Source of the DNA: a virus
Reading direction: 5' to 3' (one strand)
DNA length: 54,575 nt
IMG/VR virus record: IMGVR_UViG_3300030116_004126
Location: 1 to 54,575 of that record
In this document: piece after piece, positions 34,620 through 43,786 of the stretch
Layout of the letters: the number at the start of each line of letters is the position of its first letter
Position numbering within the stretch: the first letter of the stretch is position 1
The notes under the pieces: generated by a model
Database searches by the model: none
What the model was told of the DNA's origin: nothing
What the model saw: only the letters and a program-made list of their open reading frames with translations
Translations under genes and position numbers: made by a program

Positions 34620-35471
34620 TTACTTTATTTTCTTTTTTAACTTATCTAATTGTTTATTCATTTTTTCTAACGTCTCCATTGTTACAGATCCCTGTATAGT
34701 GTTAGGTACTTTAATTCTAGTTGAATCACCAACTTCACCAGTAGTATTATTAGCAATAAAAGTTTTAATTTCTTTAAGTTTATTATTATAAGCTTTTACT
34801 TTATCGTTATTTTTATCTATTTTTTTATTAGCTTTATCTATTTTTTTATTAGCTTTCTTAACATCCTTTGAAGTTTGTCTAGCAGGAGAAGGGTATTTAG
34901 CTTTGAATTCAGCTTCTACACCTTTTGCTTTACTGAAAGCTTTTTTCGCTTTATCCATTTTTTTCGTTGCCTTCTTAGCTTGCTTTGGATTTAACTCGTA
35001 TCTTTCTACCGTTTCTCCAGTTTCATCAACTACCATGCTAGCGTCTTTTCCTTTTTTCTTTATGTACTTATTCGCTTTATCAGTAAGCTTGTTAGCTTTT
35101 TTTACAAATTTTTTAGCTTTTTTAGTAGCTTTTTTAACTTCTTTTGCAGTTTGAGTAGCAGGAGAACTTTTTTTGTCAGCAGCAGCTTGCTTCATTGATT
35201 CTTTTTTGTTTCCATCACCATCAAGATCTAAAAAGTCAGGTTTAGCTTGTTTAGCCATAGATTCTTTTTTCATCTTCATAGCTTCTTTAAGCTTTGCCAT
35301 AGATTCTTTTTTCATCTTCATGCCTTCTTCTTCTTTCATTTTAGCCATAGCTTCTTTTTTCATTTTAGCCATAGCTTCTTTCTTCATCTTCATGGCAGAA
35401 GCTTCTTTTAAGTAAGATCCAGTGCCTTTCTGCATTGGAAATCCTTTCATTTTAAACGGTTTGTAGTCCAT
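34620..35471 (-). CDS. Lysine/methionine-repeat protein with FKMKGFP start motif
   Basis: A 283-residue, extremely Lys-rich protein. It starts MDYKPFKMKGFPMQKGTGS, followed by five to six copies of a KMKKEAMAK-type heptad-like repeat (about 25-70), then FLDLDGDGNKKESMKQAA, an EF-hand/dockerin-like calcium loop seen in other marine phage basic proteins. Long A-K-K coils follow, with two 'SPA(R/T)QT(A/S)K(E/D)VKKA' repeats. The C-terminal 70 residues are more ordered (RIKVPNTIQGSVTMETLEKMNK). Probably a histone-tail-like DNA-binding virion protein; function unproven. Confidence 0.66.
   Translation of the reverse strand: MDYKPFKMKGFPMQKGTGSYLKEASAMKMKKEAMAKMKKEAMAKMKEEEGMKMKKESMAKLKEAMKMKKESMAKQAKPDFLDLDGDGNKKESMKQAAADKKSSPATQTAKEVKKATKKAKKFVKKANKLTDKANKYIKKKGKDASMVVDETGETVERYELNPKQAKKATKKMDKAKKAFSKAKGVEAEFKAKYPSPARQTSKDVKKANKKIDKANKKIDKNNDKVKAYNNKLKEIKTFIANNTTGEVGDSTRIKVPNTIQGSVTMETLEKMNKQLDKLKKKIK
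35255..35396 (-). repeat. Short tandem coding repeats (KMKKE-S/A-MAK units)
   Basis: Repeated 21-33 nt units with the core ATTCTTTTTTCATCTTCAT alternate with GCCATAG blocks, coding K-M-K-K-E-(A/S)-M-A-K. Unit lengths vary, suggesting slippage-driven expansion or contraction within the gene. Confidence 0.75.
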
Positions 35472-35497
35472 TGTTCTTTTTATTATTAATAACGTTA

Positions 35498-36094
35498 TTA
35501 TCCTAAATTATAAGAAGGCGTTGTATCGTGCCCTTTATGTTTTATATACCTAGTTGTAGAAGCGGTTGTTTTACCACTACTTTTTCCTTTAGTATTTATT
35601 TTTTGTTGTCTTTCAATAGCTTCTTTAGCTTCTTTAAGAAGTCTATTTTTTCTCTCTTCTTCTGTTTCTTCTTTTTCTTCTTCTGGCAAAACATTAGGAA
35701 CTTCTTCTATTTTATTTTCCTCTTTTATGTTTTCAGCTAACTCTTCATTTTCTGTTTTATTTGGCTCAGTAGGATCTACTTCATTTTCAGAAGGATCACT
35801 TTTTTTAGCAGTTCTACCAGTTAGCTTATCGTATTTTGCTTGACGCTTGTCAGCGACTTCTCTAGCTTTTTGTATTCTAAATCTTAAATCAGCTAATCTA
35901 TCTTTTTGAGCATCACTAGGATTTTCGCCATATTTATCTGTTAACTTTTTAAGATTATCTTCTAATCTACTAAGTTCATTTTGAGCAACGCGGTTTTTAT
36001 TTCTACGTCTTTTTACTCTACGAGTTTCTTTGTATGCTTCCTGATGAAGAGCTGTGCCTGTCATCATTGGAAATCCTTTCATCTTATAAGCCAT
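35498..36094 (-). CDS. Charged coiled-coil protein with MAYKMKGFP start motif
   Basis: A 198-residue protein starting MAYKMKGFPMMTGTALHQEA. Next comes a basic patch (TRRVKRRRNKNR), a coiled coil (LSRLEDNLKKLTDKYGENP), an acidic Glu/Asn stretch (SDPSENEVDPTEPNKTENEE) and a second coil. The N-terminal motif and charge pattern group it with the two preceding entries. It lies 2 nt beyond the portal gene. Likely head-associated; specific function unknown. Confidence 0.66.
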   Translation of the reverse strand: MAYKMKGFPMMTGTALHQEAYKETRRVKRRRNKNRVAQNELSRLEDNLKKLTDKYGENPSDAQKDRLADLRFRIQKAREVADKRQAKYDKLTGRTAKKSDPSENEVDPTEPNKTENEELAENIKEENKIEEVPNVLPEEEKEETEEERKNRLLKEAKEAIERQQKINTKGKSSGKTTASTTRYIKHKGHDTTPSYNLG

Positions 36095-36096
36095 AA

Positions 36097-38505
36097 TTAT
36101 ATATTTTCTCCTAATATACTTCTAAGCATATTATCACTTGTCTCTTCAAAGTTTTTAGGTGGAGTACCTGTTTGCCTTTGATTTATAAGTTCACTTTGTT
36201 GTGTAGCTTGTATCTTAGTTCTTTTATCTTTTCTATCTTCTCTAAAATTATCTGCATTAGATCTAACACTCATCTCAGCTTGTTTTAAATCCATGTTGTA
36301 CTGGTGAGCGTGTTCTACTAAATCTTTTTTAATTTCAGCTTCTTGTTGCATTGTTTGTAATTTTAGTTGAGCTTTTAATTGCTCTAACTTCATTTCACCT
36401 TCTTGTATCTGCAACGCTTTTGTAGTTTCAGCTTGAGCTGCACTTTGTTGTGCTAAAGAATTAGCCTGTGCTTGCATTTGTATATTCTGTTGCTGCATAG
36501 CTTGATCTTGCTGCATTTTCTTTTTTCTACGTATTTTAAGAAGTTGATTTGCTAATTTTACATTTTTAATATTTCTAACATCAATAGCATCTTCTAAGTC
36601 TAAAGTACCTTGGCCTAAAGCTACTTGTATATTATTCTCGAGCATTTGTTTTTCTTCTTCGTCAGGCTCAAGCTCTAAGAATATTCCAAAATCATAAAGA
36701 TGTAGTTCTTCTATTTCTTTAAGCGTAGCTATATTATGATTACCTATAGCTTGAACAAAAGCATCTTTTGTTGGTGAATACTCTAATATATCGGATATTC
36801 TAAGAGATAACGCTTCGCAAACCTCAGCTGTTAAAAACATACCTGCTTGAAGTATATGCCTAGTTGCAGTATTACTATTTGCAGCCGCAAGTTTTTGAAC
36901 ACCCACTAAAGCATTTTTATCAGGAGTAGAACCATCTTTAGCTTCATTAAGACCTGTCACATCACGTATCATTTGTAGATAATAATTGTACGTTGTAATT
37001 AAAGACTGAAGCTTATTACTACCTGAATTTGATTGTATTTCTTGTATAGGTATTTTACCTGGATTCATATCACCTTCAGAAGTAAATGATCTACCAATAA
37101 TACTACCAGTTTGGAAGAACATGTTTAACGCTTCTTGTGGATTATAATTTGTACCATTACCTAAATCTATTTCAGCTAAACCATCAGCGTCTAAATAAAC
37201 ACCATCCGGCATCATACGTGACATAACTTGTTGAAGCTTTAAATGTGTCAACTGTATCATGTCTGCAAAAGTAGTAACTCTACTAACTAAGCTTTCAATT
37301 TTACCTTTGTACATCCTAGGTGCTACAATTTGATAATTCATTTTAACTTTAGTATAGTCGCTCTTTGGCCTCATTTGATTTTTAGCAGGCTCCCAACGAA
37401 GCATGCGATCACCGCCTACTATTTTAGCACCTTCAAATAATACTTCAACAGCTCTTTCCATTTTATCAAAACGACCTTCAATACCTGGAGGTGGTTGAAA
37501 GCTATCATCTTTTTCTATTGCTTTATCAGCACCACTTGCTGTTTTCTTAATTTTATAAACTTCGTTCATATAAGTTTTATAATTAAAATATAAAACTTGA
37601 ACTTTGTTTTCGTCAGTAGTAGGCATGTTGTACCTAGTGTTTCCTCTAGCAGAAGAATACTTACTTGACTTTGTTTTTTTAATTTCTTTTAAATCTTCAG
37701 TAGTTAAAAATGGAAACTCTCTAACTAATTCGTTTATAGGTATTTCTTTTACTTCACCAACATAGTATATATCTTCAAAATAAGGAGACTCAGTATAAGA
37801 ATAAACTATATCAGCAGGATCAACATAATCTACAGTAACACCTTGAGAAGGATTAAATCCAGTTTTAACACAACCTATACCTATAACAGCTAAATCTCTG
37901 TAAAATCTCTTTCTTGTTAATTCAAATCTATTACCTTCTAATAAAGTTGATATAGCTGATTCTTCAGCTATTTCTATATTCTGTTTGTAAGAAAGTTGCA
38001 TGTGAAGATCTAACTCTTCTTTTGTTTCAGGAAGTTCTTCTATAGGACTTTCAGATATATTAACTCCAAATTTTTCTTCAGCTGTTTTAGTTAAATCCTT
38101 AGTTAGCATATCAGCTAACATTACGTTCATGTATTCTGTTCTCTTAGCTACACCAAAAGGATCTTGAGAATACGCATTAACTTTATAACCTCTTTCCGCT
38201 ATACCATTAACAACAATATCTACAAATTTAGGAATAATAGGTACAGGTTTCCAGTCTAAGTTTAAATATGATAAATCACCATTAATAGATAATTCATCTT
38301 TATATTTTTGTATATTTTGTTCACCTCTAGCGTAAAGTCTTAACTCGTGAAACCTATTTATATTATGATAATATTTTCCATTATAAGATTTATCAAACCA
38401 CTCTATCTCTATAGCGTTAGCTATTTTTAAACCATACTCTAAACTTAGTTTCTCTATGTCACTAACAACTTGACTTGGAAAATAATTTGAACCTGTGTTA
38501 TACAT
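36097..38505 (-). CDS. Portal protein
   Basis: An 802-residue protein immediately behind the terminase gene. The N-terminal part (FPSQVVSDIEKLSLEYGLKIANAIE, WFDKSYNGKYYHNINRFHELRLYARGEQ) and WKPVPIIPKFVDIVVNGI correspond to the conserved start of crAss-like/marine Bacteroidota phage portals. The middle holds the clip/stem region with RDVTGLNEAKDGSTPDKNALVGVQ, and the C-terminal 170 residues are a Gln-rich helical barrel/coil (KKMQQDQAMQQQNIQMQ). The portal dodecamer is the DNA entry channel and terminase docking site. Length about 800 is normal for this lineage. Confidence 0.85.
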   Translation of the reverse strand: MYNTGSNYFPSQVVSDIEKLSLEYGLKIANAIEIEWFDKSYNGKYYHNINRFHELRLYARGEQNIQKYKDELSINGDLSYLNLDWKPVPIIPKFVDIVVNGIAERGYKVNAYSQDPFGVAKRTEYMNVMLADMLTKDLTKTAEEKFGVNISESPIEELPETKEELDLHMQLSYKQNIEIAEESAISTLLEGNRFELTRKRFYRDLAVIGIGCVKTGFNPSQGVTVDYVDPADIVYSYTESPYFEDIYYVGEVKEIPINELVREFPFLTTEDLKEIKKTKSSKYSSARGNTRYNMPTTDENKVQVLYFNYKTYMNEVYKIKKTASGADKAIEKDDSFQPPPGIEGRFDKMERAVEVLFEGAKIVGGDRMLRWEPAKNQMRPKSDYTKVKMNYQIVAPRMYKGKIESLVSRVTTFADMIQLTHLKLQQVMSRMMPDGVYLDADGLAEIDLGNGTNYNPQEALNMFFQTGSIIGRSFTSEGDMNPGKIPIQEIQSNSGSNKLQSLITTYNYYLQMIRDVTGLNEAKDGSTPDKNALVGVQKLAAANSNTATRHILQAGMFLTAEVCEALSLRISDILEYSPTKDAFVQAIGNHNIATLKEIEELHLYDFGIFLELEPDEEEKQMLENNIQVALGQGTLDLEDAIDVRNIKNVKLANQLLKIRRKKKMQQDQAMQQQNIQMQAQANSLAQQSAAQAETTKALQIQEGEMKLEQLKAQLKLQTMQQEAEIKKDLVEHAHQYNMDLKQAEMSVRSNADNFREDRKDKRTKIQATQQSELINQRQTGTPPKNFEETSDNMLRSILGENI

Positions 38506-38510
38506 ACTTT

Positions 38511-40724
38511 TTATTTAATTAACGTTGAGAACTTCCCATCGTTGTTATATTTTGATATATTAATATTTAATGCAGCTCTTTGTTTTTCTGGATGTGGTCT
38601 GTATAAATTTTTATTACAAGCCATAATAGCTAAACCAGAACTTATAGCAGCATCAAACTTTGTTCTTTTATTTATGTCAAACTTAGACCAATCGTTTAAT
38701 GTTTCGTTGAAATACATATCACCGTATTGCATATCATCAATTAGTCCAACGTGTTTTTGAATATACATTTCAATAGCAGCAGCGTGAGCTTGTTTAATAT
38801 CTTCACTTGAGTTTGGTATACCACCAATCTCTTTTTCTGCTACTGATAATTTATTCCAAATTTTATCCGGTCTGTTCATACTAAAACCTCTATAACCTCT
38901 ACGCCTTAAATAGTACAACAACCTTGGTTTATTATTTTCTGCTAATAATGGCATACCGTAAAACACTAACGCCATTAACACATCTTCAAAAAACATTTCA
39001 GCGGTTTGTGGTCTAGCTATATATTCTAAAAAGAAGTGGTTTGGTGGTGCGTCTTCCATAGAAAACTTTGTTAATCCATGAAGTGATCCTTTTGATCCAC
39101 GGCCGTCCACAGTACCGCTAATATCATAGCTATCACAACCAAACGCACCAATATGTTCATTACCTGGGTATTTAATTCCATTTTTTACTATTACACTATT
39201 TTGTAGATTTATAGATGGAAACCAACTAATTTTAAATCTACCAGCTGGATCTGGGTAAAACATTACATTAGTATCTTTAACTCCATTTATCCACTGAAAG
39301 TTACCAATATTTAAAACTCCAGCACTTCTGTTTCCTTCGTTATAATCTATTTGTTCGTATATTTTAACTAGGTTAAATATACTATTTTTTGTTTCATCTC
39401 TAAACGCGTGTTCTTCAGTTCTTGGAAACTGTCTGTAAAATTCGTTTAAAGCGTCTTGATCTCCTTTTAGTCCATCAGCTTCGTTTTGCCAGTGATCAAT
39501 AACACCAATATCTATTAGTTCACCGTCGGGTCCATAACACTCTCGTGTTGGGGTATCGAAAACTGGTCGTCCAAACTCATCAATAAAACCTTCATAGTTC
39601 CATTCCATTGGGATAAACAGAGAATATAAACCAGAGCGTGTTTGACCATTTCTATTTCTTTTTGTGACATCGCTGTCGTTATACAATTTTTTAAAGTTAT
39701 CGCCACCTTTGTCTAAAGCGTTTGATGTTGATCCCATCATACACTTACCTATAATTCTACTACCAAGACGTAAACAAGTTTTTGTTACACGCCAGTTGTT
39801 TAGAATATTATCAGGTCTCTCCCATTTACCACTTTCATCGTGTACTAGCAGGTTAAGCTTTTCTCCATCGTAGCTGTTATCACCTGTATTTTTCCAATCA
39901 ATAGTAGTGTCAAGTCCAACCAACTCCTCTTGCTTCTCGTTGACAGTAATCTTTTTACGCGTAAACTTACTTGCAGGTACGCGATAAGCAAGTTCAGACT
40001 TAGGTCTATCCATACCGTCTTGAATCGGTTTGAAAAAGAACGGATAGTTAATCGAGATAGGAACAACCTTATCTGTAAACATTTTTTTAGCATCAGCACC
40101 ACTTTTAGATAATATACCATACCTACTATCACTTGATATAGTAGCCTGATTAACAGCCTCAGCAGAGCTCATAAACGAAAAACCACTACGTCTGTTTTTT
40201 AAATAACACATACCGTAGCAGCGTTTATCAGCTTTGCAAGCTTCCCAAAATATAAAGAACAGCCTGTTGGCCTCTCTAAAATCTGGAGCACCAACATCTA
40301 TTTTACTCCACTGTAAATACATATAGTGACTACCTGTTATATAAGTAGGTTCACTATCGTTCATAAACCAAAAGCCTTGATCTCTACGCTTAAACTCCTC
40401 GTCTATAAAATCATACCACTGATCTTTGCTTTCTTCTGGATAATTTCTCCAGTCAAAGATGTTTTTAAGTTTGCTTAATTCTTTTGGGTATTCTATTTTT
40501 TGCCACTTGTTGTCGTGCATGTACACGTCTTGTGGTTTAGCTGGCAAGCCAATTTGCAAACCTTGAATCTCCACCACTTGTCCAATGCGACCAGTTTTAG
40601 AGATAACCACGATATCATGTTCTTTATTGTATCCATATTTCCATAAACGTTTTTTGTTAAGTCGACTTATTGTTGTCTTCTTAACTGGTTCAACTATTTT
40701 ATATAAACTTTGTTCGTAACTCAT
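38511..40724 (-). CDS. Terminase large subunit
   Basis: A 737-residue packaging motor. A deviant Walker A, KNRRSGFSF, lies at about 176-184; Walker B, LNLLVHDESG, at 290-299 with the catalytic DE; and a coupling-type MMGSTSN follows near 330. The C-terminal nuclease region has FGCDSYDISGTVDGRGSKG, giving a conserved Asp for metal binding. The N-terminal YITGSHYMYLQWSKID is characteristic of this terminase group in marine and crAss-like phages. It overlaps the small upstream gene by 4 nt (ATGA), the standard small/large terminase coupling. Confidence 0.9.
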   Translation of the reverse strand: MSYEQSLYKIVEPVKKTTISRLNKKRLWKYGYNKEHDIVVISKTGRIGQVVEIQGLQIGLPAKPQDVYMHDNKWQKIEYPKELSKLKNIFDWRNYPEESKDQWYDFIDEEFKRRDQGFWFMNDSEPTYITGSHYMYLQWSKIDVGAPDFREANRLFFIFWEACKADKRCYGMCYLKNRRSGFSFMSSAEAVNQATISSDSRYGILSKSGADAKKMFTDKVVPISINYPFFFKPIQDGMDRPKSELAYRVPASKFTRKKITVNEKQEELVGLDTTIDWKNTGDNSYDGEKLNLLVHDESGKWERPDNILNNWRVTKTCLRLGSRIIGKCMMGSTSNALDKGGDNFKKLYNDSDVTKRNRNGQTRSGLYSLFIPMEWNYEGFIDEFGRPVFDTPTRECYGPDGELIDIGVIDHWQNEADGLKGDQDALNEFYRQFPRTEEHAFRDETKNSIFNLVKIYEQIDYNEGNRSAGVLNIGNFQWINGVKDTNVMFYPDPAGRFKISWFPSINLQNSVIVKNGIKYPGNEHIGAFGCDSYDISGTVDGRGSKGSLHGLTKFSMEDAPPNHFFLEYIARPQTAEMFFEDVLMALVFYGMPLLAENNKPRLLYYLRRRGYRGFSMNRPDKIWNKLSVAEKEIGGIPNSSEDIKQAHAAAIEMYIQKHVGLIDDMQYGDMYFNETLNDWSKFDINKRTKFDAAISSGLAIMACNKNLYRPHPEKQRAALNINISKYNNDGKFSTLIK

Positions 40725-40999
40725 TTCGATCTGCCTTCCGCGAAGCCTTTAAATACTCTGTCTTTTTTCTCTTCAGATGTCTTTCCTTCCAAAATATTTT
40801 CTTCTTCTTGTATACGGTTGAGTATTTCAAATGCATCAAATATAGCTAACTTTTTAGTAGCTGCAGCATTTTTCAACCTATCAGCAGAAACATCATCATC
40901 TGTGTTAGTAATGATTTTTTCTTTAGCTACATTGATTAGCTCTTCAACCGCTCTGTGCCCAGCTTGGATTATAAGTTTCTTCGTTTCCTTGATATTCAT
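40721..40999 (-). CDS. Putative terminase small subunit
   Basis: A 92-residue all-helical protein (MNIKETKKLIIQAGHRAVEELINVAKEK ... KKLAIFDAFEILNRIQEEEN). It overlaps the large terminase by 4 nt, lies immediately before it, and its length and helical content suit a DNA-recognition subunit. The sequence 'AADRLKNAAATKKLAIFDAFEIL.RI..EE' is one that I recall next to terminases in marine phages. It overlaps the upstream gene by 56 nt in another frame. Function inferred from synteny. Confidence 0.66.
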   Translation of the reverse strand: MNIKETKKLIIQAGHRAVEELINVAKEKIITNTDDDVSADRLKNAAATKKLAIFDAFEILNRIQEEENILEGKTSEEKKDRVFKGFAEGRSK

Positions 41000-41537
41000 A
41001 TTTAATTGTAATATATTTAGAGTAAACTCTATATAACTTTTCCCCGTCTATTATAAACTCGTATTTAGAAAAAGGTTCAAAACCTACTACTTGACCAACT
41101 TCTAAACTATCATCAGTATATTTTACAATACCTTTTGTTTCGTGTTCTATATCTTTATTAAACTTATCTTCAGATTTAATAGGTTGTACAAAACAAAAAC
41201 CATCCAACGGCTTCCAATTATCTTTATTTTTATAAAGAAATATTTGGTCTTGGCTTATAATAAACTTGTTATCTTTAAAAAAAGATTTGCTATTTTTTTC
41301 TCTACCTCTAACGTCGTACCATCTGCGAAATACATTGTGGTGTACTATAACAGTATCACCAACTTTTATACCTAAGCTATCAGCATATATAGGCACGCTT
41401 AAAACTTTAGCATATCTATTTACGTATTGATGATTTTGTATTTCAGAGTTTATTATTAACTCTTTATCACCAACGTTAACAGTATTCTTATATCTTGATC
41501 CTAGAGGTTCAACTATAAAGCTATGTACGCTTTTCAT
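40944..41537 (-). CDS. Double GroES-like beta-barrel protein
   Basis: A 197-residue protein with two similar halves. The first is FIVEPLGSRYKNTVNV ... VGDTVIVHHNVFRRWYDV; the second is GFCFVQPIKS ... KGIVKYTDDSLEVGQVVGF ... IIDGEKLYRVYSKYITI. Each follows the co-chaperonin order: barrel strand, mobile-loop region, 'V..GD.V...', then 'E.Y.V....I'. I recall related proteins beside terminase genes of marine phages annotated as GroES-like. It could be a capsid-specific co-chaperonin or merely share the fold. A separate GroEL/GroES pair is also present. Its last 56 nt overlap the small terminase gene. Confidence 0.62.
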   Translation of the reverse strand: MKSVHSFIVEPLGSRYKNTVNVGDKELIINSEIQNHQYVNRYAKVLSVPIYADSLGIKVGDTVIVHHNVFRRWYDVRGREKNSKSFFKDNKFIISQDQIFLYKNKDNWKPLDGFCFVQPIKSEDKFNKDIEHETKGIVKYTDDSLEVGQVVGFEPFSKYEFIIDGEKLYRVYSKYITIKYEYQGNEETYNPSWAQSG

Positions 41538-41764
41538 TAGTACTCCAGGTTATACTCTACAGATATAGCCATATTCTTATTAAAGTCTTTCCAAGGTAAA
41601 ACATCCTTGTTTTTCTTTATGTATATAGAATATTTATCTTCTTCTTCGAGTATATCGCAAATAACATGACCACCGTAAACTTCTTGTCCAACAGCGTAAT
41701 GCATTGCGTCTATTTTATAATCCTTTCCAATTGTTATCTTTCTTATCAGCTTTGTTGTTATCAT
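41537..41764 (-). CDS. Small conserved phage protein (ITIGKDYK...MHYAVGQ type)
   Basis: A 75-residue protein with LIRKITIGKDYKIDAMHYAVGQEVYGGHVICDI, a pattern that I recall as a conserved unknown in marine phages next to terminase. I start it at 41764 (MITTKL) because the frame is open further to 41791, but the upstream residues look less protein-like and lie over the next gene. The start at 41704 would remove the conserved ITIGKDYK. It shares one base with the downstream gene. Confidence 0.6.
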   Translation of the reverse strand: MITTKLIRKITIGKDYKIDAMHYAVGQEVYGGHVICDILEEEDKYSIYIKKNKDVLPWKDFNKNMAISVEYNLEY

Positions 41765-42032
41765 TTTCTTCATTATATTTAATTGATCCATCTATAACAT
41801 TTATGTTAGATGTTCCGTATTCTTTTATTAATTCTTTTTCCATATTATTTAGTTCTTGCTGATGATTAGCTATTATGTGTAACATAGAGTGTTTTTGAGA
41901 CTCTAGCTTACCTATTTCAAACTGAATGCTATCAATAGACTTAATTATGTTTTGAATTTTTTCTAAGTGTTTTTCGCTAATTTTTTCTGCGCGTGGTTTT
42001 AAATCCACCTTTGGTGTTTTTCTTTTTGCCAT
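41715..42032 (-). CDS. Coiled-coil conserved hypothetical protein
   Basis: A 105-residue protein with a basic start (MAKRKTPKVDLKPRAEKIS), a long coiled coil (KIQNIIKSIDSIQFEIGKLESQKHSMLHIIANHQQELNNMEKE, broken here only by description) and a C-terminal EYGTSNINVIDGSIKY strand pair. The coil plus 'EYG..NINV.DG.I.Y' ending is recalled from marine phages. Function unknown. It overlaps the following gene by about 50 nt. Confidence 0.62.
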   Translation of the reverse strand: MAKRKTPKVDLKPRAEKISEKHLEKIQNIIKSIDSIQFEIGKLESQKHSMLHIIANHQQELNNMEKELIKEYGTSNINVIDGSIKYNEENDNNKADKKDNNWKGL

Positions 42033-42055
42033 GATTTTATTTAATTAAATTAATA

Positions 42056-42766
42056 TTATAAACTATTTCTATTTTTTATGTCTGCTTCTATTAAAGCTAT
42101 ATTTGCATCACTTACTAGTTCGTTGAAAATAACTACTTCAAAAAACTTAGCTCCAATAGCTGTAGCAGCTGTAGCACCTAGTCTAATTATTGAAAATGTT
42201 CCACTAGCTCCACTTTTTGGAAAACCACCGCCTAAAGAAGTATCATCTTCAAAAAAATCAACGTTATTACTACTATCTCTTTCAATTCTAAATAAAGCTT
42301 TACTAGTACTAGGGGCAGTTGATGCTATTGGTATACTATCAGAAACTCCTCCAAATTTAAATCTAAACCTAGTGTCAACATCACCATGAGACATTCTAAA
42401 AAAGTTTGTTCCACTACCTTGAAGTATTGTTTCAGCATTTAAATCATCCGCCACATCTAAAACCATGAATATAGTAAAAGCACCTGTTAAATCTATTTCA
42501 GTAGTAAAGTTTGCTTCTGGTACGCCACCAACATCTTGCTTTAAATGTAATGCTCCGTCAATAAATTCTACTTTATCGTTTGTACCAGCTGAAGCATCGT
42601 CTATAGGATTACCTTGACCACTACTATCAGCCCATGTAATTCTATCGCCATCGTCTGTTTGGCCCGTGTTAAACTTTAACCAAGTTTGTATACCAGATAC
42701 ATTTGCTATACTAAACGAATCTTCTAAAGCTGCACCACTTGTTATGCTATTACCCAAACCTAACAT
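42056..42766 (-). CDS. LamG/concanavalin-like virion protein
   Basis: A 236-residue beta-rich protein. ISGIQTWLKFNTGQ (an 'LWL.ad' LamG entry), ITWADSSGQGN, AFTIFMVLDV, FRMSHGDVDTRFRFKFGG and FFEVVIFNELVSDANIALIEADIK follow the strand order of the LamG/pentraxin jelly roll, ending with its usual 'E.i.yn..ls..e...i' helix. Such domains bind glycans or form virion surface appendages. No signal peptide, consistent with a virion part. Confidence 0.72.
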   Translation of the reverse strand: MLGLGNSITSGAALEDSFSIANVSGIQTWLKFNTGQTDDGDRITWADSSGQGNPIDDASAGTNDKVEFIDGALHLKQDVGGVPEANFTTEIDLTGAFTIFMVLDVADDLNAETILQGSGTNFFRMSHGDVDTRFRFKFGGVSDSIPIASTAPSTSKALFRIERDSSNNVDFFEDDTSLGGGFPKSGASGTFSIIRLGATAATAIGAKFFEVVIFNELVSDANIALIEADIKNRNSL

Positions 42767-43360
42767 CTATTTTCCAAAGTAACAGATTATACCGCCATCA
42801 GAATCATCAGCACTTATTGACACTGAAGTCCATCTACCATATATAGTTGATCCTTTTGGAAATACTTGTGAACTATCGATAGCCATACCACCAGCACCTT
42901 GAAAACCTATTTTTCCTTGTTTTTTAAATGCAAGAGTAACACCATCGCTTATAGATTGACTTGGTAATGATATTTCTTTAGTATTATCGCCATCTGGATC
43001 TAAACCAGCAACATTTCCTAAAAAAACACCTGTTGAAGCTAGAAATATTTCGTCACCTACTTCTATGTTATCATTATTACCTGTACCAGCGTTCTCTTGA
43101 TCAAATATAACTTTTGTTGAACTACTAGTTGCTCCATCTACTGTTCTAGTGTAGTGGCCACTATCATGAGCTGCAGCTCCAATAGTAGGAAATACATCAG
43201 CATCATCAGAGGTTAACACGTCGAGCGATGTATCGGCTAAAAACTGAATAGCTACAATACGTAAAGTTTCTGGAGGTGAAATTGTATTTGCGGTAGCGTC
43301 TGCAAACGCAGAGCCAAACTGACCAAAGCCGTATGCTACTTCTGTTGAATTTTGTCCCAT
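42767..43360 (-). CDS. Hypothetical virion surface protein
   Basis: A 197-residue Gly/Asp/Ser-rich beta protein ending GRWTSVSISADDSDGGIICYFGK, the kind of closing segment that I recall from small marine phage head proteins. It contains VFPTIGAAAHDSGHYTR and KKQGKIGFQGAGGMAID. It lies directly against the LamG gene and 1 nt from the holin-like gene. Function inferred as structural. Confidence 0.65.
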   Translation of the reverse strand: MGQNSTEVAYGFGQFGSAFADATANTISPPETLRIVAIQFLADTSLDVLTSDDADVFPTIGAAAHDSGHYTRTVDGATSSSTKVIFDQENAGTGNNDNIEVGDEIFLASTGVFLGNVAGLDPDGDNTKEISLPSQSISDGVTLAFKKQGKIGFQGAGGMAIDSSQVFPKGSTIYGRWTSVSISADDSDGGIICYFGK

Positions 43361-43361
43361 T

Positions 43362-43784
43362 TTATTTTTCTTTTATTTGTTCGTTTTTCTTTGAACTTCC
43401 GCCGAAGAAGAAGTCTATTATTGTATTTACTTTAGCGCTCATAGCGCCAAATATTGTTGATATAAAGCTTATTTCAAATTCACCTAAGTCTATCGACTTT
43501 GTAACGAAATAATTAAACATTACAAAGGTGATACCAAAATATGCTATAGTAAATAACGTTGCTAGAACCTTTTGAATAATAGCATCGTCCTTATACATAT
43601 CTCTCGCGCTTTTTCTATCTTCAACCTCTTTTGCAAACGCTTCGCGCTCTGCTTCAAGTAATAAAGATTTAAGAGCAAGCTTAGCTTCGTCTCTTTCTTT
43701 ATCAGTCGTGATAACTTTGTCGAGTATACCTTCTGCATTTTCTACTACCTTACCAAAAAGGCCACCTATTAAATTGTTTATCAT
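43362..43784 (-). CDS. Holin-like membrane protein
   Basis: A 140-residue protein. I start it at MINNLIGGLFGKVVENAEG (43784) since that ATG lies 2 nt beyond the previous stop; the frame is open to 43805. The N-terminal half is an amphipathic charged coil (DKERDEAKLALKSLLLEAERE, EDRKSARDMYKDD). The second half has two to three hydrophobic spans (VLATLFTIAYFGITFVMFNYF, FISTIFGAMSAKVNTIIDFFF) and a basic tail. This matches the 3-TM gene-transfer-agent-type holin family. Holins permeabilise the inner membrane at lysis. Confidence 0.75.
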   Translation of the reverse strand: MINNLIGGLFGKVVENAEGILDKVITTDKERDEAKLALKSLLLEAEREAFAKEVEDRKSARDMYKDDAIIQKVLATLFTIAYFGITFVMFNYFVTKSIDLGEFEISFISTIFGAMSAKVNTIIDFFFGGSSKKNEQIKEK

Positions 43785-43786
43785 AA

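Noticed and set aside
35488-35499. 12-bp palindrome AATAACGTTATT between two lysine-rich genes
   Set aside because: Short, AT-rich, not followed by a U-run and not repeated elsewhere; may be chance.
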